NCBI GenBank assembly: GCA_020633655.1
Contig: JACKDF010000005.1
Coordinates: 124,001 to 188,000 of the forward strand
Reading direction: 5' to 3'
Source: Deferribacteres bacterium
Lineage (GTDB): Bacteria; Zhuqueibacterota; Zhuqueibacteria; Zhuqueibacterales; Geothermadaptataceae
Length of the DNA stretch: 64,000 nt
The notes below the pieces were generated by a model that saw only the letters and a program-made list of their open reading frames with translations, searched no databases and was not told the origin of the DNA. Shown piece by piece: positions 56,668-64,000 of this stretch. The position numbers were made by a program, and so were the translations under genes. Numbering within the stretch: the first letter of the stretch is position 1; each line of letters starts with the position of its first letter.

Positions 56668-57291
56668 TTAAGTCCTGTTCTGTGCCAAAAACGCCCAATA
56701 CATATCCGGCCCCAATTGTGTGTTGAAAGTGATATCTTTCATATCAAGTATCTTAAATCCTGAACGTGAAATCAATTCCTGCCACATACTTTTCCCCAAA
56801 ACACTGTAATGATTCCTGTTTGCCTGGTGGCTGCTGCTGGTGTCCGGTGCTGGCACTTCTGCATACAAATAACCACCCGGTTTAACCACACATTTGAACT
56901 GATGCAGTGTGAAAAAAGGGAAAATACTGTGCTCCAAACAGTGACGACACCAGATCAGATCGAATTGGTCCTCTTCAAATTCGAGAAACGACTGGTCCAT
57001 TTTATAGACTTCATAGCCTTTTTCCCTGCACTTTCGCAAGTCCATTTCCCCCAGGGTGATGCCGACGGGTTTGAACCCATGCGTGCTAAATTGTTCCAGT
57101 GCCAAGCCCTGACCACAGCCAACATCGAGAATCGAAGATGATTTTTCCAGGGGGCAAATAGACAGAACCGTCTCAACCATTCGTTTCGTAATGGCGTCGT
57201 GCAGTTCGCTGGGGATTTCTTCATAAATATCGCCTTCCAATTCATCAAGAAAGGCGCGTAGCGTATTGTAATGACGTTCATCGATAGCCAT
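56668..57291 (-). CDS. Class I SAM-dependent methyltransferase
   Basis: The 207-residue protein has motif I ILDVGCGQGLALEQF, a second block DLIWCRHCLEHS with the usual acidic/aromatic pattern, and KPGGYLYAEVP. This is the Methyltransf_11-type fold. Substrate is unknown. It sits alone on the minus strand, converging with the NtrX-type gene; the paired palindrome element lies just beyond its 3' end. Confidence 0.87.
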   Translation of the reverse strand: MAIDERHYNTLRAFLDELEGDIYEEIPSELHDAITKRMVETVLSICPLEKSSSILDVGCGQGLALEQFSTHGFKPVGITLGEMDLRKCREKGYEVYKMDQSFLEFEEDQFDLIWCRHCLEHSIFPFFTLHQFKCVVKPGGYLYAEVPAPDTSSSHQANRNHYSVLGKSMWQELISRSGFKILDMKDITFNTQLGPDMYWAFLAQNRT

Positions 57292-58078
57292 AGAAAATCC
57301 TGTTTGTTCTTGTTGCTATTGCATAAGTATCGTTTTCGATGGCTTATAAAATGAAAAAGTGAAATTTAAAAAATGAATAGCCTCTGCTAGCCTGCTTTAT
57401 TCATACAATGCTCAAAGTGAGTGATGGGGGCTGAGTCAAAACATGATTTAATGGCCGTAACTCGATATTTATGTCGTAAGTTTAAGCTCAAAAATGAGTG
57501 ACATGAATGCTGTATTACATATTTTGACTCAGCCCCCGATCTTGGAATTTATGAATGAAGCAGGCTAACAAGCTGCCTGTTGAAAAATAGTATGATATTT
57601 TTGATTTGTAAAAGAATTGATTGATCAAGGGGATACAGGTATTGCGAAAATCCCAAATCAGCATGACTGCTTTTTTCTGCCGCATCTATACCGGTTTTTA
57701 CATTTCGCAGTAAAATACCGGAATCCTCCCGAACCAGTATTTAACTGGCCAAAATTGGAGAATAAAATAAAACTTTTGCCATCCTCTTAAAAAATGTGCA
57801 TTCACCGTAAAATTAATTAATAATATGATTTCAACTATTGTGGTTTGGTTTTAAGTTTTTCTACTACACGCATTTAATTTTCTTCAAATATGATGGTTGT
57901 TTTTGAGCATAAACCAGTAATTTCGTTGTTATAATTAAACAACTTAGAAATGAACACGACATAAAATTAAATTTGTATTTCATGATTTCTTTTCTATATT
58001 GTTTTCCGTTAATATTTTTCAGGAATTAAATTGATTAATTCTGTTCACTGGACCCGTTCTAAAAAATGGAGTTGTTGT
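57292..58078. other. Long intergenic region upstream of sdhC with a MITE-like element
   Basis: The 787 bp between the methyltransferase start and sdhC start are A+T-rich. The element at 57388-57567 lies in the first half. The stretch 57750-58020 is the likely sdh promoter region, but no motif was strong enough to call: TAAATTTG occurs at 57968-57975 without a matching -33 TTG box. Confidence 0.5.
57388..57567. repeat. MITE-like palindromic element, subfamily A, copy 2, with outer inverted repeat
   Basis: Outer arms TAGCCTGCTTTATTCATA (57388-57405) and TATGAATGAAGCAGGCTA (57550-57567) are near-perfect inverted repeats. Inside, GATGGGGGCTGAGTCAAAACA (from 57423) and TTTTGACTCAGCCCCCGATC (to 57541) form the inner ends shared with the other copies. 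The core matches 27403-27520. This copy gives the best view of the full element, about 180 bp. Confidence 0.88.
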
Positions 58079-58756
58079 ATGCCAGCTCTTCCTACAAGTC
58101 TCTGGTCTTCCGTTGCGCGAAAGGCCTTAATGGCGCTGACTGGATTAGCCTTGATTGGCTTTCTGGCAGTGCACTTGTTGGGAAATCTGATCCTGCTTAC
58201 CGGAAATGCGGATGCTTTTAATTTGTATTCCAATATCTATGCGAGCATGGGCAGCTTTCTCTATGTGATTGAGGCCGGATTGGTAGCTTTCTTTTTGATT
58301 CACATTGTTTCCGGCGTCACCGTAGCTCTTGGTAAAATGAAAGCCAGGCCGGTATCCTATGAAAAAACGGCCAATGCAGGCGGCCCCAGCCGTAAAACTA
58401 TTTCATCAACAACGATGATCTACACCGGAATTATCGTTTTGGCTTTTCTCGTTTTTCATGTGACTACTCTCAAATATGGTGCCCATTACGAGACGACAAT
58501 TCATGGCGAAAAAATGCGTGACCTGCATAAATTAATCATTGAAAATTTCGCTCAACCAGGTATTGTCGTGACCTACGTCCTTACCATGCTTCTTCTGGGA
58601 TTCCACCTGCGTCACGGTTTTTGGAGCGCTTTCCAGTCTTTGGGTGCTTTGCAGCCACGACTTAGCGGCTTGATTTATACGATTGGTGTATTGATTGCCA
58701 TTATCCTCGCTGTTGGCTTTCTATTCATTCCCTTATGGATCTTCTTGACGGCTTAA
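58079..58756 (+). CDS. sdhC: Succinate dehydrogenase cytochrome b subunit
   Basis: Starting at the ATG at 58079 (GGAG 7 nt upstream) gives 225 residues; a TTG at 58031 is a longer alternative. Five hydrophobic helices fit the type B di-heme b558 subunit. His residues in AVHLLGN, FLIHIVSG, LVFHVTTL and LGFHLRHG are candidate heme ligands. It anchors the complex in the inner membrane and passes electrons to quinone. The gene is 12 bp before sdhA, and order C-A-B matches the type B complexes of FCB and epsilon-type bacteria. Confidence 0.92.
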   Translation: MPALPTSLWSSVARKALMALTGLALIGFLAVHLLGNLILLTGNADAFNLYSNIYASMGSFLYVIEAGLVAFFLIHIVSGVTVALGKMKARPVSYEKTANAGGPSRKTISSTTMIYTGIIVLAFLVFHVTTLKYGAHYETTIHGEKMRDLHKLIIENFAQPGIVVTYVLTMLLLGFHLRHGFWSAFQSLGALQPRLSGLIYTIGVLIAIILAVGFLFIPLWIFLTA

Positions 58757-58768
58757 AGGAGCTATGCT

Positions 58769-60682
58769 ATGAAATTGGATTCCAAAATTCCTGAGGGGCC
58801 ACTTGCTGAAAAGTGGGACAAGCACAGATTTAAACTCAAACTTGTCAATCCCGCAAATAAAAGAAAATACAATATAATCGTTGTTGGAACAGGATTAGCC
58901 GGTGCTTCGGCTGCAGCTTCATTAGCTGAACTCGGTTATCATGTAAAGAATTTTTGTATTCAGGACTCTCCGCGCAGAGCACACAGTATTGCGGCGCAAG
59001 GCGGAATTAACGCTGCGAAAAATTACCCCAATGATGGTGATAGTATCTGGCGTCTTTTTTATGACACCATTAAAGGCGGCGACTACCGCTCACGCGAAGC
59101 AAACGTCTATCGTCTGGCGCAGGTGAGCAATAATATTATCGATCAGGGTGTTGCTCAGGGTATTCCTTTTGCCCGTGAATATGGCGGCCTGCTCGATAAC
59201 CGCTCCTTCGGTGGGGCACAGGTCTCACGGACATTTTACGCACGAGGTCAGACCGGACAGCAACTTCTCCTTGGCGCCTACAGCTCGCTTATGCGGCAGG
59301 TTGCAAAAAAACAGGTACAACTTATCACGCGTACCGAGATGCTGGATCTCATTCTTGTTGATGGCAAAGCGGTTGGCATCACAACCCGCAATTTGATAAC
59401 CGGTGAGATCGCAACCCACATGGCAGATGCCGTTGTCATCGCAACAGGTGGTTATGGCAATGTGTATTATCTTTCGACAAACGCAAAAAATTCCAATGCA
59501 ACGGCTGCCTGGCGGTGTTATAAACGCGGTGCCGCATTCGCCAATCCGTGCTTCACCCAGATCCATCCCACATGCATTCCGTTTTCCGGAGACTACCAGT
59601 CGAAACTCACCTTGATGAGTGAAAGCCTGCGCAATGATGGCCGTGTCTGGGTGCCGAAAAAACGCGGCGATGACCGCGCGCCGAATGATATCCCGGAAGA
59701 TGAACGCGATTACTATCTGGAATCGCGTTATCCCAGTTTCGGAAACCTCGTCCCGCGGGATGTGGCTTCCCGTAACGCGAAGGACGTCGTTGATGATGGA
59801 CGCGGTGTAGGCCCGAGCAAGGTTGCGGTCTATCTCGATTTTGCTGATTCAATCAATCGCCTGGGTGAAAACGTCATTCGAGAGAAATATGGCAATTTGT
59901 TTGATATGTACGAACGTATCATCGATGAGAATCCCTACAAAACACCGATGATGATTTATCCTGCAGTACATTACACCATGGGTGGCTTGTGGGTTGATTA
60001 CAATCTGATGAGTAATATTCCCGGGTTATTTGTTTTGGGTGAAGCCAATTTCTCTGATCACGGTGCGAACCGTCTTGGCGCCAGCGCACTGATGCAAGGA
60101 TTGGCCGATGGCTACTTCGTTATTCCGTATACGATTGGTGATTATCTTGCTACCAATAAAGCGACGAAAGTTCCCTCCAGCCATCACGCGATTGAAGAAT
60201 CGGTTGCTCTGGTACATGATAAAATGGATAAATTGCTCTACATAAAAGGAGAAAAAACTTCCACTGAATTCCATCGAGAACTTGGCAAAATCATGTGGGA
60301 ATATGTCGGTATGGCACGGGACGAAGCCGGACTGAACAAAGCGCTGGAAGAAATCCCCAAACTGCGCGATGAATTCTGGCAGAACGTTCGGGTGAGCAGC
60401 GACAAGAATCTGATGAATAAAGACCTTGAATTTACCGGACGAATCGCTGATTTTCTTGAACTCGGTGAACTCATGGCTCGTGATGCATTGGAGCGCAACG
60501 AGTCCTGTGGTGGCCACTTCCGTCTGGAATCCCAGACCGATGAAGGCGAAGCCAAACGTAAAGATGATGAATACGCTTTTGTCTCAGCGTGGGAATATAA
60601 AGGTGAAGGTAAGAAACCAGCGTTGCACAAAGAAAAGCTGGTTTTCGACAATGTGGAATTAACCCAAAGAAGTTATAAGTAG
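58769..60682 (+). CDS. sdhA: Succinate dehydrogenase / fumarate reductase flavoprotein subunit
   Basis: The 637-residue protein has the FAD motif VVGTGLAG (Gly40, Gly42, Gly45), the flavin-linking His72 in RRAHSIAAQGG, and the active-site block HYTMGGLWVDYN. GEANFSDHGANRLGASAL is the second FAD region. The length and sequence match the type B (Bacteroidetes/Bacillus) form rather than the E. coli SdhA. It oxidises succinate to fumarate in the TCA cycle, or works in reverse. AAAGGAG lies about 9 nt before the ATG, and sdhB starts 12 bp after its stop. Confidence 0.96.
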   Translation: MKLDSKIPEGPLAEKWDKHRFKLKLVNPANKRKYNIIVVGTGLAGASAAASLAELGYHVKNFCIQDSPRRAHSIAAQGGINAAKNYPNDGDSIWRLFYDTIKGGDYRSREANVYRLAQVSNNIIDQGVAQGIPFAREYGGLLDNRSFGGAQVSRTFYARGQTGQQLLLGAYSSLMRQVAKKQVQLITRTEMLDLILVDGKAVGITTRNLITGEIATHMADAVVIATGGYGNVYYLSTNAKNSNATAAWRCYKRGAAFANPCFTQIHPTCIPFSGDYQSKLTLMSESLRNDGRVWVPKKRGDDRAPNDIPEDERDYYLESRYPSFGNLVPRDVASRNAKDVVDDGRGVGPSKVAVYLDFADSINRLGENVIREKYGNLFDMYERIIDENPYKTPMMIYPAVHYTMGGLWVDYNLMSNIPGLFVLGEANFSDHGANRLGASALMQGLADGYFVIPYTIGDYLATNKATKVPSSHHAIEESVALVHDKMDKLLYIKGEKTSTEFHRELGKIMWEYVGMARDEAGLNKALEEIPKLRDEFWQNVRVSSDKNLMNKDLEFTGRIADFLELGELMARDALERNESCGGHFRLESQTDEGEAKRKDDEYAFVSAWEYKGEGKKPALHKEKLVFDNVELTQRSYK

Positions 60683-60694
60683 GAGTCGATCCTG

Positions 60695-61450
60695 ATGGCA
60701 GATATGACATTAACACTGAAAATCTGGCGGCAAAAGGATCGGAAGTCGCCGGGAAAATTCGTTACCTATACTGTTGAAAATGTAAGTGAACACATGTCGT
60801 TCCTGGAAATGATGGATGTGCTTAATGAGCAACTCATCAAAAAAGGAGAGGATGTGGTCGAATTTGATAATGACTGCCGTGAAGGTATTTGCGGTATGTG
60901 CAGTCTGGTCATCAATGGCCGGCCGCACGGACAGGAGCATGGCACGGCCACCTGTCAGTTGCACATGCGCAAATTCAAAGATGGCGATATCATCGTCGTT
61001 GAACCGTGGCGGGCAGCCGCTTTTCCAGTTTTAAAGGATTTGGCTGTCGATCGAACGGCTTTTGATCGCATCATGGCCGCAGGCGGATACACCTCCATCA
61101 ACGTTGGTGGTGCGCAAGATGCCAACGCCATTCCGATTGCGAAAAGAGCATCGGACGAAGCCATGGACGCAGCTTCCTGTATCGGTTGCGGTGCCTGTGT
61201 GGCAGCCTGTCCCAACGCCTCTGCATCACTGTTTGTTGCAGCGAAAATATCGCAGCTCGCCCTGCTGCCCCAAGGCCAGATCGAGCGTCGACGCCGCGCA
61301 GCTAACATGGTCGCACAAATGGACAAAGAAGGCTTTGGCGACTGCTCCAACCACGCCGAATGCGAAGCCGTGTGCCCGAAAGAAATTTCGATCACACATA
61401 TTGCACGCATGAAGCGGGAGTATTTTAAGGCGATGGCGTTAGGGGAATAG
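60695..61450 (+). CDS. sdhB: Succinate dehydrogenase iron-sulfur subunit
   Basis: The 251-residue protein has the [2Fe-2S] cysteines 61, 66, 69 and 87 (CREGICGMC), a [4Fe-4S] set 162, 165, 168 and 172 (CIGCGACVAAC), and a further set 217, 223 and 227 (CSNHAECEAVC) suited to the [3Fe-4S] cluster. It carries electrons from the flavoprotein to the heme subunit. It is the last gene of the operon and is followed by a strong terminator 22 bp after the stop. Confidence 0.96.
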   Translation: MADMTLTLKIWRQKDRKSPGKFVTYTVENVSEHMSFLEMMDVLNEQLIKKGEDVVEFDNDCREGICGMCSLVINGRPHGQEHGTATCQLHMRKFKDGDIIVVEPWRAAAFPVLKDLAVDRTAFDRIMAAGGYTSINVGGAQDANAIPIAKRASDEAMDAASCIGCGACVAACPNASASLFVAAKISQLALLPQGQIERRRRAANMVAQMDKEGFGDCSNHAECEAVCPKEISITHIARMKREYFKAMALGE

Positions 61451-61472
61451 TTTTTCATGGTACTCCTTTCTG

Positions 61473-61506
61473 AGGCGGCATTTCGATTTGAGATGCCGCC
61501 TTTTTT
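61473..61506 (+). terminator. Rho-independent terminator of sdhCAB
   Basis: AGGCGGCAT (61473-61481) pairs perfectly with ATGCCGCCT (61493-61501) around an 11-nt loop, followed by a run of six T. Confidence 0.93.
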
Positions 61507-61549
61507 AATTTGGATTGCAGGGGAGATTTGATATCTTCCATCTATTATC

Positions 61550-61945
61550 ATGACGCAAAACTATCCCAAACAAAAAGTGACAATATCAGAGCAAACAAAT
61601 ACAATGCAGATCCTTGAAATACCAATAACAATTGCTGAGCTTATTGCAATAGCAGAATCCGGATTTGGTGAAATGGTCAAAGCGGTTGTCGATGTTGATT
61701 TGGAAATTATCGCTATCGATGCAGAACTGCATTCTGACCTTGAAGCGCTGTGCCTTGAGAATAGTTCGAAGCAAGAAAACCTGTGGGGAATAAATTATTA
61801 CCCCGAGATGGAAGATGAAGATTTTATCGAATATGACTCAATGATTAATATCAGACCCGCGCAAGGAAATCGAAGTCGTGATGTTGAAGATGAATCAATT
61901 CGCAGAAAAATAGTTCATATCACCACTAAGTGGATTAAAAAGTAA
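61550..61945 (+). CDS. DUF5674-family protein
   Basis: The 131-residue protein matches the pattern of DUF5674 proteins: MVKAVVDVD, ELHSDLEALCLENSSKQENLWGINYYP, DFIEYDSMINIRPAQGNRSR and a final EDESIRRKI helix. Its function is unknown. The SRDVEDESI end and the compact alpha/beta pattern suggest a binding or small toxin-antitoxin-type protein, but this is not shown. It ends with TAA directly before the ATG of the next gene, so the pair is co-translated. The ATG at 61550 has no clear ribosome site; internal Met19 is another option. Confidence 0.75.
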   Translation: MTQNYPKQKVTISEQTNTMQILEIPITIAELIAIAESGFGEMVKAVVDVDLEIIAIDAELHSDLEALCLENSSKQENLWGINYYPEMEDEDFIEYDSMINIRPAQGNRSRDVEDESIRRKIVHITTKWIKK

Positions 61946-62281
61946 ATGGCCTACCAACATAACAATCTGGCGCAGGGGCGTTGGGCAGAAATGACACTTT
62001 CGGAGCAAATGGCCAATATTGGCAGTGAAATCAGCCGAGCTTTACATTGGAAACGAAAGGAAAAGGAAGATTATTGTTTGAAAGCGGTTGTTCGAGCACT
62101 CGAACTCATATCTTTAACGATAGACAGCGTCTCAACGAAATCCCATCTGAGAGAACTCACCCGATTACGAGAAGTGGTCATCGATTATTTTTATTCTGAA
62201 AATGAATATGGCTCTTCAGATGCGTTATTTGAAAAATATTTTTATCCCTTTAATGTTGCTGCAAGAAATAAGAAGAATTAA
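61946..62281 (+). CDS. Small conserved helical protein, partner of DUF5674 gene
   Basis: The 111-residue protein starts in the base after the DUF5674 stop. It is charged and mostly helical: LAQGRWAEMTLSEQMANIGSE, RALHWKRKEKEDYCLKAVVRALELI and YFYSENEYGSSDALFEKYF. No catalytic motif is visible. The tight linkage suggests it works with the DUF5674 product, which would fit a toxin-antitoxin or two-component nucleic-acid-binding pair; this is speculation. Confidence 0.6.
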   Translation: MAYQHNNLAQGRWAEMTLSEQMANIGSEISRALHWKRKEKEDYCLKAVVRALELISLTIDSVSTKSHLRELTRLREVVIDYFYSENEYGSSDALFEKYFYPFNVAARNKKN

Positions 62282-63265
62282 GTGCCATCCATAAATTCAT
62301 AATAGCAAATTGTGACTGGTTATACCTTCAAAGCCTTCGAATACCTAAATCTTGCTGCAAGCCCGCACTAATTTAAAAATCTTCTGCCAATTTTTATCTG
62401 CCATTCCATTGCATAAAAACAATGTATTCTGTATTTTTCCATCACATTTTGATTACCATAAATTTACACTTACAGTGTCAATAAATGAATTGATTGGTGC
62501 GTTTCTTTTTCTCTTTACAGGTTCTAACTTTTGTCACGGATATTCTCATAATAAGCTGGATAATGGAATTGCTGTGAAATCAAGATACATGTATTAATGA
62601 AAGCAGTTCTTAAATCGACTGGGTACTGATCGAAATTATTTTAACGATGAGGCCTTATGCACAAATACCGGTTATTATGATGGCGATAATACTTTTAAAA
62701 AGCCGAAACAAGGTTTATACAGCAAATTTTAATTCGTCAATACAAGGGAAATGATAATAAACGAATATCCAAAGGTTTTTGAAATAACCGGTCCAATTGA
62801 TTATCTTCCTGCGTATAAAGATTTTGAGAGCAAAATTACCTTTAGGACCATAGGTTGCACTATAAATTACCGAATTAAATGATAGAAAATAAGACTATAT
62901 AAACTTACTTTGGCGGACCGATCAAGGTATAAAGAATGTGTTGTAAATGTAAGTTTCAGCCGATTACTTCGGCAATCTTAGCGACCGGGTGAATTTAATC
63001 TTGGTTTTCCGCAGAAGGAAGCAAATAAATTTCATACATTTGGATGTGGAATTCGTTCGGGAATGACTAAAACAGCACCGGGAAGTGAAAAGATCCTCAC
63101 AACGAAATTGGTTTTTGGAAAACTTGTTTTCAGTCAAATCTACAGATTATATGAGAATACGTTTAATATTCAAAAGTATAGCTCTGGATCACCGGCGCAC
63201 AGTGATTGTACAAAAAGAGAGAATAACAGTTTATATATCAAATATTTATAATATACGAGGAACGA
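62282..63265 (+). pseudogene. Probable decayed coding region with no intact gene
   Basis: The 984 bp hold no complete open frame, yet three stretches read like protein: a NYFNDEALCTNTGYYDGDN stretch (about 62635-62730), a fragment with EYPKVFEITGPIDYLPAY (about 62745-62880) ending in INYRIK and a stop, and GEFNLGFPQKEANKFHTFG from about 62990 continuing past 63063. These lie in different frames, separated by stops, as expected of a broken gene with frameshifts. The parent family was not recognised; a secreted or outer-membrane protein is one guess. Nothing else is visible in the stretch. Confidence 0.4.
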
Positions 63266-64000
63266 ATGAAAATCAACAAAGCTGTGATAACCGCTGCAGG
63301 AAGAAACCAGCAAACCCTTCCTCTGCAAACACTTATAGATAGTGACGGAACCGAGAAATCTGTATTAAAAATTATTGTTGAGGAAGCGCTGAGAGCCGGC
63401 ATTGAAGAAATTTGTCTGGTGGTGCAGGCCGGCGATGAAAAAGCTTATGCCCAGGTCGCTGGTGAGCATGCAGGCCGGTTACATTTTGTCCAGCAGAAAA
63501 AACCCCTCGGTTATGGCCATGCCATTTATTGCGCAAAAGAGTTTATCGGCAATGACGCATTTTTACACCTCGTAGGTGACCACCTTTACGTGAACCGATC
63601 ACAAAAAGGCTGTGCCCAACAGCTTGTAGAAGTGGCAACCAGTAATTCATGTGCCGTCTCCGCAGTGCAAGCGATTCGCGAAACACTTTTGCCATTTTAT
63701 GGGGCAGTCGGTGGGATGCCTGTTCAAGGTAAACAGGATTTATATAAAATTGATGAAGTTGTTGAGAAACCAACACCTACACAAGCCGAACAGCATCTGG
63801 TTGTTCCCGGCTTGCGGGCGGGTCATTATCTTTGCTTTTTCGGCATGCACGTCCTCACGCCAACCGTAATCGATATCCTTCGAAAATTTATTAAAAAATC
63901 CGATGAGCAAAAAATTCACCTTTCGCCGGCCCTTGCTGAACTGGCAAAAAAAGAGCAGTATCTTGCACTGCAACTACACGATTGGCGCTACGATGTGGGA
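63266..64000 (+). CDS. GalU-like sugar-phosphate nucleotidyltransferase, N-terminal part (3' truncated by window)
   Basis: The frame starts at the ATG at 63266, after ACGAGG, and stays open for 245 codons to the window end. The layout is that of GalU-type enzymes: KAVITAAG, IIVEEALRAGIEEICLVV, PLGYGHAIYCAKEFIG, LVGDHLYV and a later GHYLCFFGMHVLTP. The nucleotide-binding loop normally reads GxGTRLLP; here it is AAGRNQQTLPLQTL, so the usual Thr-Arg is missing. This may be a distinct subfamily with altered substrate or a non-catalytic form. Two-thirds or more of the gene should be inside the window. Confidence 0.8.
   Translation, partial: MKINKAVITAAGRNQQTLPLQTLIDSDGTEKSVLKIIVEEALRAGIEEICLVVQAGDEKAYAQVAGEHAGRLHFVQQKKPLGYGHAIYCAKEFIGNDAFLHLVGDHLYVNRSQKGCAQQLVEVATSNSCAVSAVQAIRETLLPFYGAVGGMPVQGKQDLYKIDEVVEKPTPTQAEQHLVVPGLRAGHYLCFFGMHVLTPTVIDILRKFIKKSDEQKIHLSPALAELAKKEQYLALQLHDWRYDVG

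Noticed and set aside
1..64000. tRNA, rRNA, CRISPR array or prophage genes
   Set aside because: Read through both strands, no cloverleaf-like sequence, repeat-spacer array or phage gene set was recognised. Short or divergent RNAs could be missed by eye.

Overview
The window looks like a chromosomal segment from a Gram-negative member of the FCB superphylum outside the classical Bacteroidetes (Calditrichota, KSB1 or Ignavibacteria-like). Six secreted proteins end in the type IX secretion (T9SS) type A sorting domain with the QNYPNPFNP signature, there is a PorV/PorQ-like outer-membrane protein, the sdh operon has C-A-B order, and many outer-membrane, lipoprotein and two-component genes are present. 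The placement is inferred from gene content alone; no rRNA or tRNA gene was seen.

Region 1 (1-22473, all + strand) is a polysaccharide-utilisation locus. It starts with the 3' end of a TonB-dependent receptor, a PorV-like barrel and a 1212-residue Ca-loop surface protein. Next come GH5-like, GH26, SGNH esterase, CE2 esterase, DUF5060/GH5-like, GH3+CBM6, GH27 and GH5 enzymes. The set fits acetylated galacto(gluco)mannan: GH26/GH5 mannanases cut the backbone, two esterases deacetylate, GH27 removes galactose and GH3 finishes oligosaccharides. Five enzymes carry a T9SS tail and should act at the cell surface; three do not and are probably periplasmic. A parvulin-type foldase lipoprotein gene follows, overlapping the last GH5 gene.

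Region 2 (24153-31299, + strand) couples KDPG aldolase and KDG kinase with a methyl-tetrahydrofolate module (AcsE/MtrH-like methyltransferase, MetV-like protein, MetF) and a three-gene TRAP transporter. It reads as a sugar-acid uptake and catabolism cluster with a C1 branch.

Region 3 (31548-40845, mostly - strand) holds general functions: M16 protease, KamA-family radical SAM protein, a Ni/Co transporter, Lgt, a GxxExxY protein, a small membrane protein and an OPT transporter. Region 4 (41247-49426) has a 1265-residue protein of three eight-bladed propellers with a T9SS tail, a PlsC-type acyltransferase, a diguanylate cyclase with a CxxCH sensor domain and a beta-helix protein. Region 5 (49825-57291) has a repeat-rich lipoprotein, an Omp85-family barrel, a DUF4390-like protein, an NtrY/NtrX-type two-component pair and a methyltransferase. 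Region 6 (58079-61450) is sdhCAB with a strong terminator. After it come a DUF5674 gene with its small partner, a decayed stretch, and the start of a GalU-like nucleotidyltransferase cut by the window end.

The intergenic regions carry several palindromic repeat families. The most notable is a MITE-like family whose members share GGGGGCTG(A/T/C)GTCAAAACA termini but have two unrelated cores (27403-27520 and 57423-57541; 31393-31541 and 45872-46010), plus a half copy next to the CE2 gene. A second family pairs GTGCG(A/T)CGCAC palindromes about 80 bp apart (24820-24899 and 56580-56661).
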